A stretch of DNA of 17,020 nucleotides from Conidiobolus incongruus B7586 (Eukaryota; Entomophthoromycota; Entomophthoromycetes; Entomophthorales; Conidiobolaceae), in the NCBI GenBank assembly GCA_000697335.1, contig JNEM01016798.1:1-17020 (forward strand), written 5' to 3'. Every line of letters starts with the position of its first letter. Position 1 is the stretch's first letter. Of the stretch, positions 1 to 9,000 are shown piece by piece. The notes under the pieces were generated by a model that saw nothing but the letters and a program-made list of their open reading frames with translations, was not told the origin of the DNA and did no database searches. Position numbers and translations under genes: made by a program.

Positions 1-1736
1 TAAAAAAGATTTTATTTATTAAAAATAATAATAATATTTATATAAAGCTATAATAATAAAAAATACATTTTTGAATCTAATTAGAAAAAAACTATTATAT
101 CTAATTTATTCACCAGATTATAGCTTTACTATTTATAATTATATTAAATAATAAATAAATAGGCATATAATAAAAAGATTTATATAAACAAATTTAATTA
201 GTTTGTAAAAAATTAAATTTCAATTTTAAATAAAAATGACTTTTTTAAATATTAGAAATTAATTAAGATATGGCAAAAAATTATCAATAATAAAGAAGAG
301 TATTAATATTATATTAAATATTAAAAAGTTTATTTATTTTCAACTTTGAAATAATTTTATTACTTAAAATCCAGAGTAATAACATAATTATAATTAATAT
401 TCATATTTTATTTTTATTCAAATAATCAACAATCAATAACAGTTTTAATGGAATTTAACTAGTTCTATAGTGTTATAATAGAGAAAAATATAAAATACTA
501 AAATATAAATATTTTTATTACATTGTGTTTCTCTTAATATTATCCGAAAGAAAAATATCTTTTAAGTATAATTATACAAATGAGATTTATAATTTATATA
601 TATATATATATAATATAATACTTGATTGATAGTGAGTCTAAATTTTGACCTATCTAAAATAAAATTTGATTATTGATTCCCTATTTTTTCAATAGTTATT
701 AGTCAATCAATTTTTAAGACTTGAAATATTATTATCAATACTTTGTATTCCTATATAATGTCAATATTATAAGTATTAATAGAAATAGATTGCATCTTAT
801 AAAACAAAATATATTAAATTTAGGATTGTGATTTTATGACGGGTATAATCTATATAAATACCATATCAATACCCTTATTAAATATATAGAAAGAATTTAT
901 TTTAAAACTAATGAATACTTAGTAACAACAACAATCTAATAAATATCTTGAACATATTTGACCCGGTATAGTAATTTGCGTGTATTTAATCATTTCGAAA
1001 TAAATTTGAATGGAATATATGAACTTGAAAGATAATTACTGATATTAATTATAGTATTCTATCTTAATACTTAATTTTTGAATCCTATATGATAAAAAGG
1101 TCAGAATATTGTACACCTGATTTGCACATTATTGGCACTATATACTATTAAAATAAAATTGATAATGTATCGAAAATATCTATGTTTAATAATCATATGA
1201 ATAAAACGAGAGTTAAGCAATATTAAACATATGATTTACTGGTTCATTGGAATAATTTAATCAAAATTTTGACTATTTCGATAGTTATTCATATGATAAT
1301 AATAATATTTTATTAATTACACTAAAATTTTCATTTTTTATAAAATTAAAACAATTTAAAATAAAAAAGGAGAAAATTATTAACAAAATAAATATTATCC
1401 CTAATTATTATAATCAATTTAAATGTCAAAATATTAAAATAAGATTTTGAATAGTAGACATAAGATAGAATAATTAAATTATTAAAACTTTTTTAATCAT
1501 ATTAAATAATTTTATATTTTTATAAAGCCATAGACTTAAAAAAACAAATTTTTTTAAGGATTTTTTAATTATATTTAATTAATAAATTACTTTAAATTTT
1601 ATTTAAAATATCTAAAAAGAAATTATTATAAATATTATATATTCCAAAACTTTAAAATTATGAGTTATATCATTTTGATAAAAATCAATTTTATCATTAT
1701 ATTAATTTGGATAAATTAATATATATTAACTCAACT
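1..1736. other. AT-rich region without a recognisable gene
   Basis: No frame on either strand is long enough, or protein-like enough, to call a gene. The stretch holds A/T-run sequence and a TA microsatellite near 595. It also has slightly more complex patches at about 838-1010 and 1081-1140 (around 20-32% G+C by hand count). The first patch has a TATATAAATA string but no reading frame after it. I see no RNA gene here. Confidence 0.7.
595..612. repeat. TA dinucleotide microsatellite
   Basis: Nine uninterrupted TA units, followed by imperfect TAATATAATA. This is ordinary simple sequence for such an AT-rich genome, and no function is implied. Confidence 0.9.
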
Positions 1737-1774
1737 TAGGAAAGATGGGCCAAGATTAGTTTAGGTAGATGAGA

Positions 1775-1791
1775 GAGATCCGGGGGATCTC
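1775..1791. repeat. GC-rich hairpin
   Basis: Perfect inverted repeat GAGATCC/GGATCTC separated by GGG. It is a 7-bp stem with a 3-base loop and is unusually G+C-rich for this window. It sits in the richest part of the G+C island and could form an RNA hairpin if the island is transcribed. Confidence 0.6.
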
Positions 1792-2038
1792 AGGCAACTA
1801 TTATAGAGATATGGGCTTATTAGTTTAAGTCCAATAGCTGGGAGGGGCCAGATCAAACTCGCCTGTTCGTGGATAGCTCTAATTCTGAGCTTAATATAGA
1901 GTGAGTTGAGTAAGATGATTTATGAGATACTCCGGTGACTTTAATCATCTGCCAATTATTAGATAGAGAGGAATTAGAAGTTATGTGATGGAGGAATGAC
2001 TTTACATACGGCTGAAATAAGTATATTTAGCAAAAGAG

Positions 2039-2053
2039 GAGTCACTTGACTCA
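2039..2053. repeat. 6-bp hairpin containing a TGACTCA site
   Basis: GAGTCA-CT-TGACTC is a perfect inverted repeat with a 2-base centre (2039-2052). Its right arm plus the next base reads TGACTCA (2047-2053), the consensus bound by Gcn4/AP-1-type bZIP factors. The match is exact, but no gene start is nearby, so any regulatory role is conjecture. Confidence 0.4.
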
Positions 2054-2177
2054 TGACGATAAACATATATTTAGTCTTTGAATAACAACTTGTACGTGTG
2101 AAATGATAATATTAGCAGTCATAAATAATTCTGTGATGATGACATAACATGTTTTTAATTTCATAATTTAATTATAG

Positions 2178-2219
2178 GTCCGTTGGCAAAAGTGCATTGC
2201 AAGTAACTGATCAAAGTTA
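2178..2219 (+). pseudogene. Possible P-loop GTPase exon relic (tentative)
   Basis: From 2179 the plus strand reads SVGKSAL, then QVTDQSY, then a stop. SVGKSAL matches the P-loop (GxxxxGKS/T) as written in Ras/Rheb-like small GTPases, where [SG]VGKS[AS]LT is common. It is preceded by an AT-rich stretch ending in TTATAG, which resembles an intron 3' end. No matching upstream exon (the hydrophobic KIVVLG-type strand) was found in 1741-2160, and the G1 region after the lysine is not followed by a switch I sequence. If real it is a fragment only. A chance match to a short, well-known motif is a serious alternative. Confidence 0.15.
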
Positions 2220-3013
2220 TTGATATATTACTAAATTTAGAAATCTTTAATCAGCCCGATTAACAATTACAATTTGGTAAATCTGAAATATTGTATTTAC
2301 TAAATTAGATAATTAACCTTAAATTATAATTTATGACATAAATTGGATTGTTTAAATTTAATTTAGTATATTATTTAATTTTATATCAATTTAAAATCAA
2401 ATTTTATTATCTATACATTTATTAATATTTTAAAATTGCGGATTTATCCAGATTATATTTAGAATAAAATTTTAATTTTTTAACAGTCTAATTTATCATT
2501 TTTTTGCTAAAAAATGAACTAGTATTAGTTATTGCCATTAAAATGGTTAATTAAAATAGATAATATGAATTAATTAGGTAGTTTTATAATTATTAAATTT
2601 GATGATAAATTATGCTATTATGATTTGAAATTCATTAATTTAGAATTATCAATTAGTTCAATAATATTTAATTATTCAGTCTATACTATTGAAAGAAGAA
2701 AGCACATATTAATTACCTAATAAATTTCTAGACTTGCAGAAATATAGTTTGATAATGCAAACCAACAAATATAATAAAATTCTTGATCTTTATTTATAAA
2801 TAATGATGATATTATTTTAGTTATCTCCTTTTGAGGTCTCAGTTAATTTTCTAATATATTATCATACTAAAAATTAGAAAATTTGAATAATTTATAAAAA
2901 ATATATTAAAATAAATTTTATTATAATTTCAATTTTTCAAAAATAAAAATAACATGTTAATAGTATTATTCTAAAATTAATATTATAATTAAATTTAAAA
3001 TAAATAATAATAT

Positions 3014-3038
3014 TATTTTTTTTTTCAAAAAAAAAATA
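3014..3038. repeat. T10-C-A10 inverted repeat
   Basis: A run of ten T, a single C and a run of ten A, with TA outside each arm. The result is a 12-bp perfect inverted repeat around one base. It lies about 230 bp past the stop of arrestin A, in that gene's downstream direction. A homopolymer pair like this could act as a rigid nucleosome-excluding tract, or it may simply be slippage-prone simple sequence. Confidence 0.7.
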
Positions 3039-3074
3039 TTGTTTTCTTTGTAAAAAAATGAATCGTTCAAATAA

Positions 3075-3089
3075 TATATATATATATAT
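3075..3089. repeat. TA microsatellite
   Basis: Seven and a half TA units without interruption. Confidence 0.85.
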
Positions 3090-3186
3090 TATGCACATTA
3101 ATATTCAAATTAAAAAAAAGAATTAAATAATTAAAGTTTTATTCTAATTCTTAAATTAATAAATAAATTATATTAACTATTATTAA

Positions 3187-3199
3187 TATATATATATAT
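3187..3199. repeat. TA microsatellite
   Basis: Six and a half TA units, just past the probable 3' end of arrestin A. Confidence 0.8.
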
Positions 3200-3210
3200 T
3201 TGATTTATAT

Positions 3211-3216
3211 TTTATT
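3211..3216 (-). terminator. Candidate AATAAA poly(A) signal for arrestin A
   Basis: The minus strand reads AATAAA about 50 bases beyond the arrestin A stop codon. In such AT-rich DNA the hexamer is common, so placement downstream of a stop is the only support. Confidence 0.4.
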
Positions 3217-3265
3217 TAATTTGTTATATTTACATATTCACAATAATTTAAAATTTTAAATAATA

Positions 3266-4327
3266 TTATCTAGATATGGCATCTTCATAACTTGGTGGTG
3301 GAGAGTTATCAAAATAGGGTCTGGGTAAGAATGTAATGGGAACGCGGATAATTTCACGTCTGTAACTATCTTCACTTGGATCAATGATTGTTACTTGAGC
3401 TAAGAGATAATGATACACTTTGAATTCGTGGTTGATACTCGTAAATTGAGCAAATTTCTTTTGATTTGACATATAGGGCGATACTTCAGTGGATAATCTG
3501 AACTTAATAAAGCCATCCTCGGAGATAGAATTAGGGTAGGTCTGGAAAAAATTGTTGGGGGATGATCTATCTTTAGGAGAGGGTATCATGTAAGCGTTGT
3601 GTGTGCTCAACTGGTAATTATAATCCGCTTTGTTTATTAAGCGGTTGCGTTGAAGGGTATCCAACTTGACAGTCTGTCTAATGGAATAAATAACTGAATG
3701 TACTCTATGTGCTGGTAGCATATTCAATCTCAATTTGATAGGCATTGGCTGATCCATATCATACCAAATTTTAGGATAATTTAAGATATAATTTCCTTCC
3801 ATGCCCATATTCCCCTTAGCTCTAGTCATTGGTGTTGGCATTATGGCATGGTTGAAAATATGATCGGCCCTTGGAATACGGGTTAATCTATGGATTGAAA
3901 TATCCTTGTTGGCAAGGATGGTTTGTTTGAGCGAGCACTCTTCGTAAGCCTTAAAATGGTAGGAAATTCGGAAATCGTCCAAATCAATACTTGCAGGTAA
4001 ATCGCCTGGCAATTTAGCAATAAAAGGAAATTTCATAACATTAGAATCTTGAGATAGATCAAAGTAGCACTTGAAGGTCCAATTTGATTGGAATAGAGTT
4101 TGATGATGGTTTAGGGCAAATAGATCTTTAGTTTTAATGCGCAAGTTGCAAACTAAACTCAAGTGAATTTTGACAGGGGAGGTAGGACAAGTGTCTGGAG
4201 ATGATTTTACTTCGAGCATTCCTTGCAGTTTGGTATTTTCAGCTATATCAGCATTACCATTTAAAAATATTTTGTCATTTTCAGTTCTGATTGAGACTAA
4301 ATACTTGGATTTTGATATTAAAAACAT
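3266..4327 (-). CDS. Alpha-arrestin A (ART-like ubiquitin-ligase adaptor)
   Basis: A complete 353-residue alpha-arrestin on one exon. Members of this family bind membrane transporters or receptors at the cytosolic face and bring Nedd4/Rsp5-type ubiquitin ligases to them, triggering endocytosis and sorting. Residues about 8-150 form the arrestin-N domain, with the typical strand FPFIAKLPGDLPASID at 100-115. Residues about 175-335 form arrestin-C. The tail PPPSYEDA (343-350) contains PPSY, a canonical PY motif for WW domains. There is no signal peptide or membrane segment, as expected for a cytosolic adaptor. The ATG at 4327 is chosen because MF...KxKYxV aligns with the starts of both paralogues. 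The protein is shorter than most yeast ARTs and has one terminal PY motif rather than several. It is the most divergent copy in the C-terminal third: it lacks the cysteines that B and C share (CQFTS, IRCPLT become AQFTS, IRVPIT). The cargo cannot be predicted. The family call is firm; the fungal placement is an inference. Confidence 0.9.
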   Translation of the reverse strand: MFLISKSKYLVSIRTENDKIFLNGNADIAENTKLQGMLEVKSSPDTCPTSPVKIHLSLVCNLRIKTKDLFALNHHQTLFQSNWTFKCYFDLSQDSNVMKFPFIAKLPGDLPASIDLDDFRISYHFKAYEECSLKQTILANKDISIHRLTRIPRADHIFNHAIMPTPMTRAKGNMGMEGNYILNYPKIWYDMDQPMPIKLRLNMLPAHRVHSVIYSIRQTVKLDTLQRNRLINKADYNYQLSTHNAYMIPSPKDRSSPNNFFQTYPNSISEDGFIKFRLSTEVSPYMSNQKKFAQFTSINHEFKVYHYLLAQVTIIDPSEDSYRREIIRVPITFLPRPYFDNSPPPSYEDAISR

Positions 4328-4361
4328 GACGAATGTAATTACAACAGTGTATCAAAAGAAT

Positions 4362-4376
4362 TCAAGTAAATATCAT
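4362..4376 (-). promoter_or_regulatory. Five-codon upstream ORF in arrestin A leader
   Basis: The minus strand has ATG ATA TTT ACT TGA between the TATA box and the main start, ending 34 bases before the arrestin A ATG. If transcription begins about 25-35 bases past the TATA box, this short frame lies in the mRNA leader. It could then reduce or condition translation by requiring reinitiation. The frame is certain; its use is inferred. Confidence 0.4.
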
Positions 4377-4411
4377 ATGAGAAATAGCTAATTTCAGTAG
4401 ATAAAGGCGCT

Positions 4412-4419
4412 TATTTATA
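4412..4419 (-). promoter_or_regulatory. TATA box of arrestin A
   Basis: The minus strand reads ATTGG-TATAAATA-AGCGCC, an exact TATAAATA flanked on the gene side by an unusual G+C patch. It sits about 85 bases before the start codon. The adjoining ATTGG is a reversed CCAAT pentamer. TATAAATA also occurs 64 bases upstream of arrestin C, which supports a shared promoter design. Confidence 0.6.
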
Positions 4420-4427
4420 CCAATTTT

Positions 4428-5813
4428 AAAGCATGTACACAATTTCCATTCATGACATCGCAATTTGTAATTGATGTAACTTAATTTTACAAGTTCTAAA
4501 CTGAAATTTTGAATGTTATGTAATATTTTTTTTATTCTGCAGTTGGAGCTTTAGCGGTGAAAAAAAATAGATGATTAATATCAATTAAACTTTACCAAAT
4601 TAGGTATATGATATAATAATTTGAAAATTGCATATATTTTTCAATCCAAATAGATGATTTTTTATCTGTAAAATTTACAAAGTGATCAAAAGTATCAATT
4701 TCATATATTGTCTTGTCCACTATTTTCCGAATTTACTACTCTGATATTGGATAATTTCAAGATCTACTTAATTATCTCATGAATATTAAAGATTATATAG
4801 CCTAATCATTTTTACCATTTAGAATCTAAGATAATTAAATTAATACTTATTAAATTATTAATTTTAATCGAATAATAATTTAACATTTAACAATGAATAA
4901 TTTAAATCATTATCACAAATTTTCCATTTCAATAAAATATTATTAGATTGGTTTAATATAATTAATATATTTTAATTCTTACAAGAAATAAATATATACT
5001 TTTATAATTGAACAATATTATATTACATAAAATTTATGAGAATATTTTTAAGGAATTTATCTCCATTTATACTTTATTAATCACCATGTTCAAGTTTTGA
5101 AAATACTCATTCTTTAAATTTTAGAGATAAGAATTAAATTTAGATCAACTGATGGTGATTAATTTTGTTAATTTATCATAAATTAATTATAATAATTTTA
5201 AATTTAATTCTTTGGAATCATTTTTGATAATATATATTAATCAATAAAAATAAATAGAAACATTTATATTAAATTAAATGTTATGTAATTGTATTTTAAC
5301 TTATTTTTCTAAAACTTTGAATTAATACCTTATTCAGATAAATAGATTAGATATTCTTTGGAATTCTTATCTATGATAAGTATAATGAATGCTGAACACA
5401 AGAGGATAAGTGTAAATTTAATTCAGATATTTTTATTTTAATATATATAAACCTCATTTTCTATATTTCGGATATTGTAATATTGATATAAAAAAATAAA
5501 AATTAGTCTTTTTTTGAAAATATGATAAATAAATAGTTCAAATATATATTAGAGATAATATATTAATATTGCAAAAAATTAACTATATTAGATATGTTTC
5601 ATAATAATTTTATTTAATATTAAATAAATAATTTCATATTATTGAGAATGATAATACCCTTAAAAATGAACAATTTTAAAATTTTTAATATTCCGAGAAT
5701 AATATGTATCAAAATGAAATTATCAAATTAAAAAGATAGTTAATTAATACCATTAATAGTAATTTTGGAAGTTTAAAAACATTATTGCATACATACCATT
5801 GATATTACACTAG
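4428..5813. other. Promoter side of arrestin A and AT-rich spacer
   Basis: The first ~140 bases (to about 4565) are less AT-biased than the rest and probably include upstream control elements of arrestin A, though I recognise no specific site. The remainder shows no gene, only A/T-rich DNA and the 88-bp inverted-repeat element at 5076. Confidence 0.6.
5076..5163. mobile_element. 88-bp inverted-repeat element, MITE-like
   Basis: A perfect 12-bp inverted repeat, ATTAATCACCAT and ATGGTGATTAAT, bounds a 64-base interior. If the outer TTAA (5077-5080 and 5159-5162) is read as a target duplication, the termini are TCACCAT...ATGGTGA, as in a TTAA-targeting transposon family. If TA is the duplication, the termini are ATCACCAT, as in Tc1/mariner. 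The palindromic target makes these indistinguishable. It has no coding capacity and I saw no second copy in the window. It may instead be a chance stem-loop, since 12-bp arms with three G/C pairs are not impossible in AT-rich DNA. Confidence 0.35.
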
Positions 5814-5836
5814 TCATTAACTTCCAAGTATGCAAT
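5765..5836. repeat. Two interleaved inverted repeats
   Basis: TTGGAAG (5765-5771) pairs with CTTCCAA (5821-5827), and ATTGCATAC (5784-5792) pairs with GTATGCAAT (5828-5836). The two right arms are directly adjacent while the left arms are 12 bases apart, so the pairs cross in a pseudoknot-like order. It sits at the left edge of the second G+C island. A chance origin is possible. Confidence 0.35.
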
Positions 5837-6065
5837 TATAAATGTCCAACCGCAATGTATCAGCAACTAAGATATTGTGCAACCAATGAGGCTTGTTAAT
5901 GAGCGATTTCAGATAAAAGAAGTAATAGAGAATCGATTAATACATATGACTGGATTTACAGACCCCATAAATATATATATAACATATAATAATATATTTA
6001 AACAGTTTGAAAAGATAACTCAATTCGCTGAGATATTATGGATGGAATTATAATCAAAAAATTAG
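5814..6065 (+). pseudogene. Protein-like relic frame in second G+C island
   Basis: G+C rises to 37% (5821-5880) and 32% (5881-5940) by hand count, then falls back to 20%. One plus-strand frame is open for 18 codons (5814-5867), has a TAA, then runs open for 60 codons (5871-6050) to TAA, with a TAG four codons later. Its first ATG is at 5886 (55 residues). The translation has balanced, protein-like composition (NERFQIKEVIENRL, then IHMTGFTDPINIYITYNN, then QFAEILWMEL), unlike chance frames here, which are rich in N, I, K, L, F and Y. The piece NRLIHMTGFTDPI recalls the [SN]RxxQLTGFSDPV stretch of coatomer beta subunits, but the sequence after it does not follow that family, so I do not name it. 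It may be a decayed gene fragment or one exon of a small gene. Confidence 0.35.
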
Positions 6066-9000
6066 GAATTATTTATATCAAATGGTAAATTAATTTAAAA
6101 AAAATTTTCATATTTTATTGGTAAAATTAATATTTATAAATTATCTGTATAATTTTCTATACATTAATATTATTTATTTTAAAATTAACAATCATATGAT
6201 ATTTAATATCATATAACTAAACAATTTTAATCCAATTAACAAATATTTGTTTTAAATTTTCATAATGTAGTAAAATTAATAGTAGCTTTTGAATAATTAT
6301 CAATGTAGCAAAAAATATTCGGTCCGATATTATGATATGTTGATGCTCATTCCTAAACTTGAAATCATATCAAATGCTTGAATTAATATATATATAGCAG
6401 TATTAGCTTTGAAAATGAGCAACTGGTGTACTCTTTAATTAGATCTTATTAATTAAATTTTTAAATTTCTTTTCTATATCATCTTATCATAAACCATACT
6501 AAAAGATATATTTTAAAATTTTAAAATTTATTATATCATAATTTTACACATTGAATTTTTAAATGAATTTTGTGTCACTTATTACTCAATTGCTAAACTT
6601 AAAAACAAATATATTTTTCAATTGAAAATGAAATTCAAGCATATTAAAATAAACGATTGGGTTTTTCCTAATATCCTTAGTGATTGCAATATGAAATAAT
6701 CTTTTCTAATCTCAATTTTTGAAACAAATATCACAAATCAATATTTTTAAATAGTTATTAATATATAGGCGGTTTACAATTTCACAATTTTATAACCTAT
6801 AAATATATTTTGCAAAGATGAAATATTTGGTTAAAATAAAAATTTATTGCTATTTGATTTTATCATAGTCATCACATTTCTATTTCATAAATTTTTCCAA
6901 GTTTTCAATTTTATTGTTTCTACTTTTATACAACAGCCAAGAGTTATTACATACTATATAAGATAAGGTTAAATATATCCAATTATCATGAAATTTAAAA
7001 CCAATTCTATTTATATTAATGCAATATAATTTTATAAAATAATAATTTTGTAAATGTTAAAATTGCTATATGGTATTTATATTGAATTTAATATTAAAAA
7101 GTGGTAGTCTGGAGTGATTTTTATACATTTGATTATACTCATAGATTTAATAAAGGTAAAGTGCACAAAGATCCTATTTATTTTATTCCCATACTCAAGC
7201 ATTAGAACCACCAGAAATCATTATAATAACCTTAATATTATGAATGTGCATAATGATGGAATTAATCAAATGTTATATTGTTATGCATATTGATTGAGTC
7301 CTGCACTATACCAATCAGCAAATCATTTATTAAATCTGATATCATTTGCCTTGATTATTATTATTATTATATTATAAATTTTAAAATTAAATCAAATATT
7401 GTTAAATAAAATAACGATATAATAAAATAAATCACTTTTATAAGTTAAATCATTTAAAAGAAATGATAAAATTTTATACTTCTAATAGGTTGATTAAATT
7501 TAAATTTTTATAAGTTTACCAATTTAGATGACCTTTTCAGATTTATATAAATTTAAGTTTAGTATTAATATGAATTTATAGAGAGTGATACTTCAATAAA
7601 ATATTATTAAATATGAAATTTGATATTAGGGGAATATCTCAAATGATTTAAATTTTGATAAGGTTCCGAAATCTTTTAAATAAAGTAATTGGTAAATATT
7701 GAGTATTGAGCTCCGCATAAAATGTTTAAGATAAGAGAATTATATTGATAAAAATTAAAAATAATATTTAAAGTGATTTAATCTAAACTTAATATCAATC
7801 AAAATTATTTTAAATTGCGAAATTTATAACAATTGTTTAAAATATAATTAAATTATTCATCATTGTTTTAGAGGAAGATATTATATTAAACAATATTTAA
7901 TAATTTCTTATAGATATTATAAATATTAGAATAACTTGATTGTTTTTATTCTAAATAATTAAAAAAATTTAAATTTAACAAGTTATGTCATTGATATATA
8001 ATTTCATCTTTTATTAAATTTTGAAAAAAGTTATAAATCGACTATAATCCGATAATTAATGATTTAATTATATCAACAATTTAATATTGTTATGTGATAT
8101 ATTCAATTAACCATAGCAAAATTGTGATATAATTGTAATAAAATTTTATTCATTAATTTATATTGTAAAAATTCTAAATATCTGAAATTTAAACATTCTA
8201 TATCTGCTCTTATCAATAATTTTTATTTTCAGTTTACTTTGAACATAAATTATAATTTATCATATATTTAAAATAATATATGAGATAAATAGAACTTAAT
8301 AAAAATTAAAATGGGAGAATCATAAGAAATTTTGATATTAATAATTAAATTGTTGATGGACTTGATAAATATATATTTTGAATGTTAATATTACATATTT
8401 TTTTATTTTATCATTATTAAAATAAAATTATTTGAATAAAATAATATTAAATACTTAAATATGCATAATATCAAAGATCAAATCTATAATGTTGATAAAC
8501 CATTCAAAGTGATTCAATATTATATTGGAATAACTCAATTAAACACTTGATATAATACAATATTATTATAAATCAAGAAAATAATTATCAATATATTCAA
8601 ATATAAGTTCAAAATTAATCTCTACCTCAAACATTAGTTATTTCAATATAACTTTGCCTTAAAATGGATTTTCACTCTCCAAATTATTGATATCATTTTA
8701 TTAAAAAAGAAAAAAAAAATATATTTAGTTTTGAATTTTGAATTAATGATTTTATTAACCAAGTGAATTTAAAGAATTTTTAATCATTATTAAATATTAA
8801 TATTGCAATATTATTAATAATTAGTTTTACTAAATTTTTTATTTATCCAAATAAAGTTATTAATGAGAATTGAATATTCATCAAGTTTTTGGTTCATTAA
8901 AGTTTTTATAGTTGAAGTTTATCTAGATCATTATTTGGTTGATATCCCAAGGTAATCATACTATATAATTGTTCATTATTTTAATTGGTTAAAATTTTAA

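Larger units (their letters stand above)
1737..2215. other. G+C island, possible relic or non-coding unit
   Basis: By hand count G+C jumps from 15% in 1681-1740 to 47% in 1741-1800. It then falls gradually (42, 38, 35, 33, 33%) to 22% in 2101-2160, with a last rise to 32% at 2161-2220. The average over 1741-2100 is 38%, the level of the coding genes in this window. G exceeds C on the plus strand, as on the sense strand of a gene. All six frames are broken by stops and no ATG-led frame of useful size exists. Protein-like pieces occur in plus frames, for example EGPDQTRLFVDSSNSELNIE near 1839-1900, but I do not recognise them. Three short hairpins lie inside. It could be a decayed gene, a decayed mobile element, or a structured non-coding RNA; the sequence does not decide. 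Confidence 0.55.
2216..3265. other. AT-rich spacer, downstream of arrestin A
   Basis: No gene is seen. The part next to arrestin A (3200-3265) should be its 3' untranslated region on the minus strand. The rest holds simple sequence, including the T10/A10 inverted repeat and two TA microsatellites. Confidence 0.7.

Noticed and set aside
838-1010. Possible promoter and short frames (TATATAAATA, then small ORFs)
   Set aside because: No frame longer than about 27 codons follows, with no protein-like content. TATA strings are everywhere in this DNA.
2125-2220. Box C/D snoRNA-like arrangement (GTGATGA at 2133, CTGA at 2207)
   Set aside because: The terminal stem is only A/T and G/T pairs with mismatches next to the boxes, and I could place no rRNA target. 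Such short boxes occur by chance.
4170-4391. 73-codon plus-strand frame across the start of arrestin A
   Set aside because: It is the antisense shadow of the arrestin A coding region and has no recognisable protein features.
7108-7293. 61-codon plus-strand frame in a slightly less AT-rich patch
   Set aside because: No early ATG, composition rich in I, L, K and N, and no recognised homology. Several frames this long are expected by chance in 17 kb of this composition.
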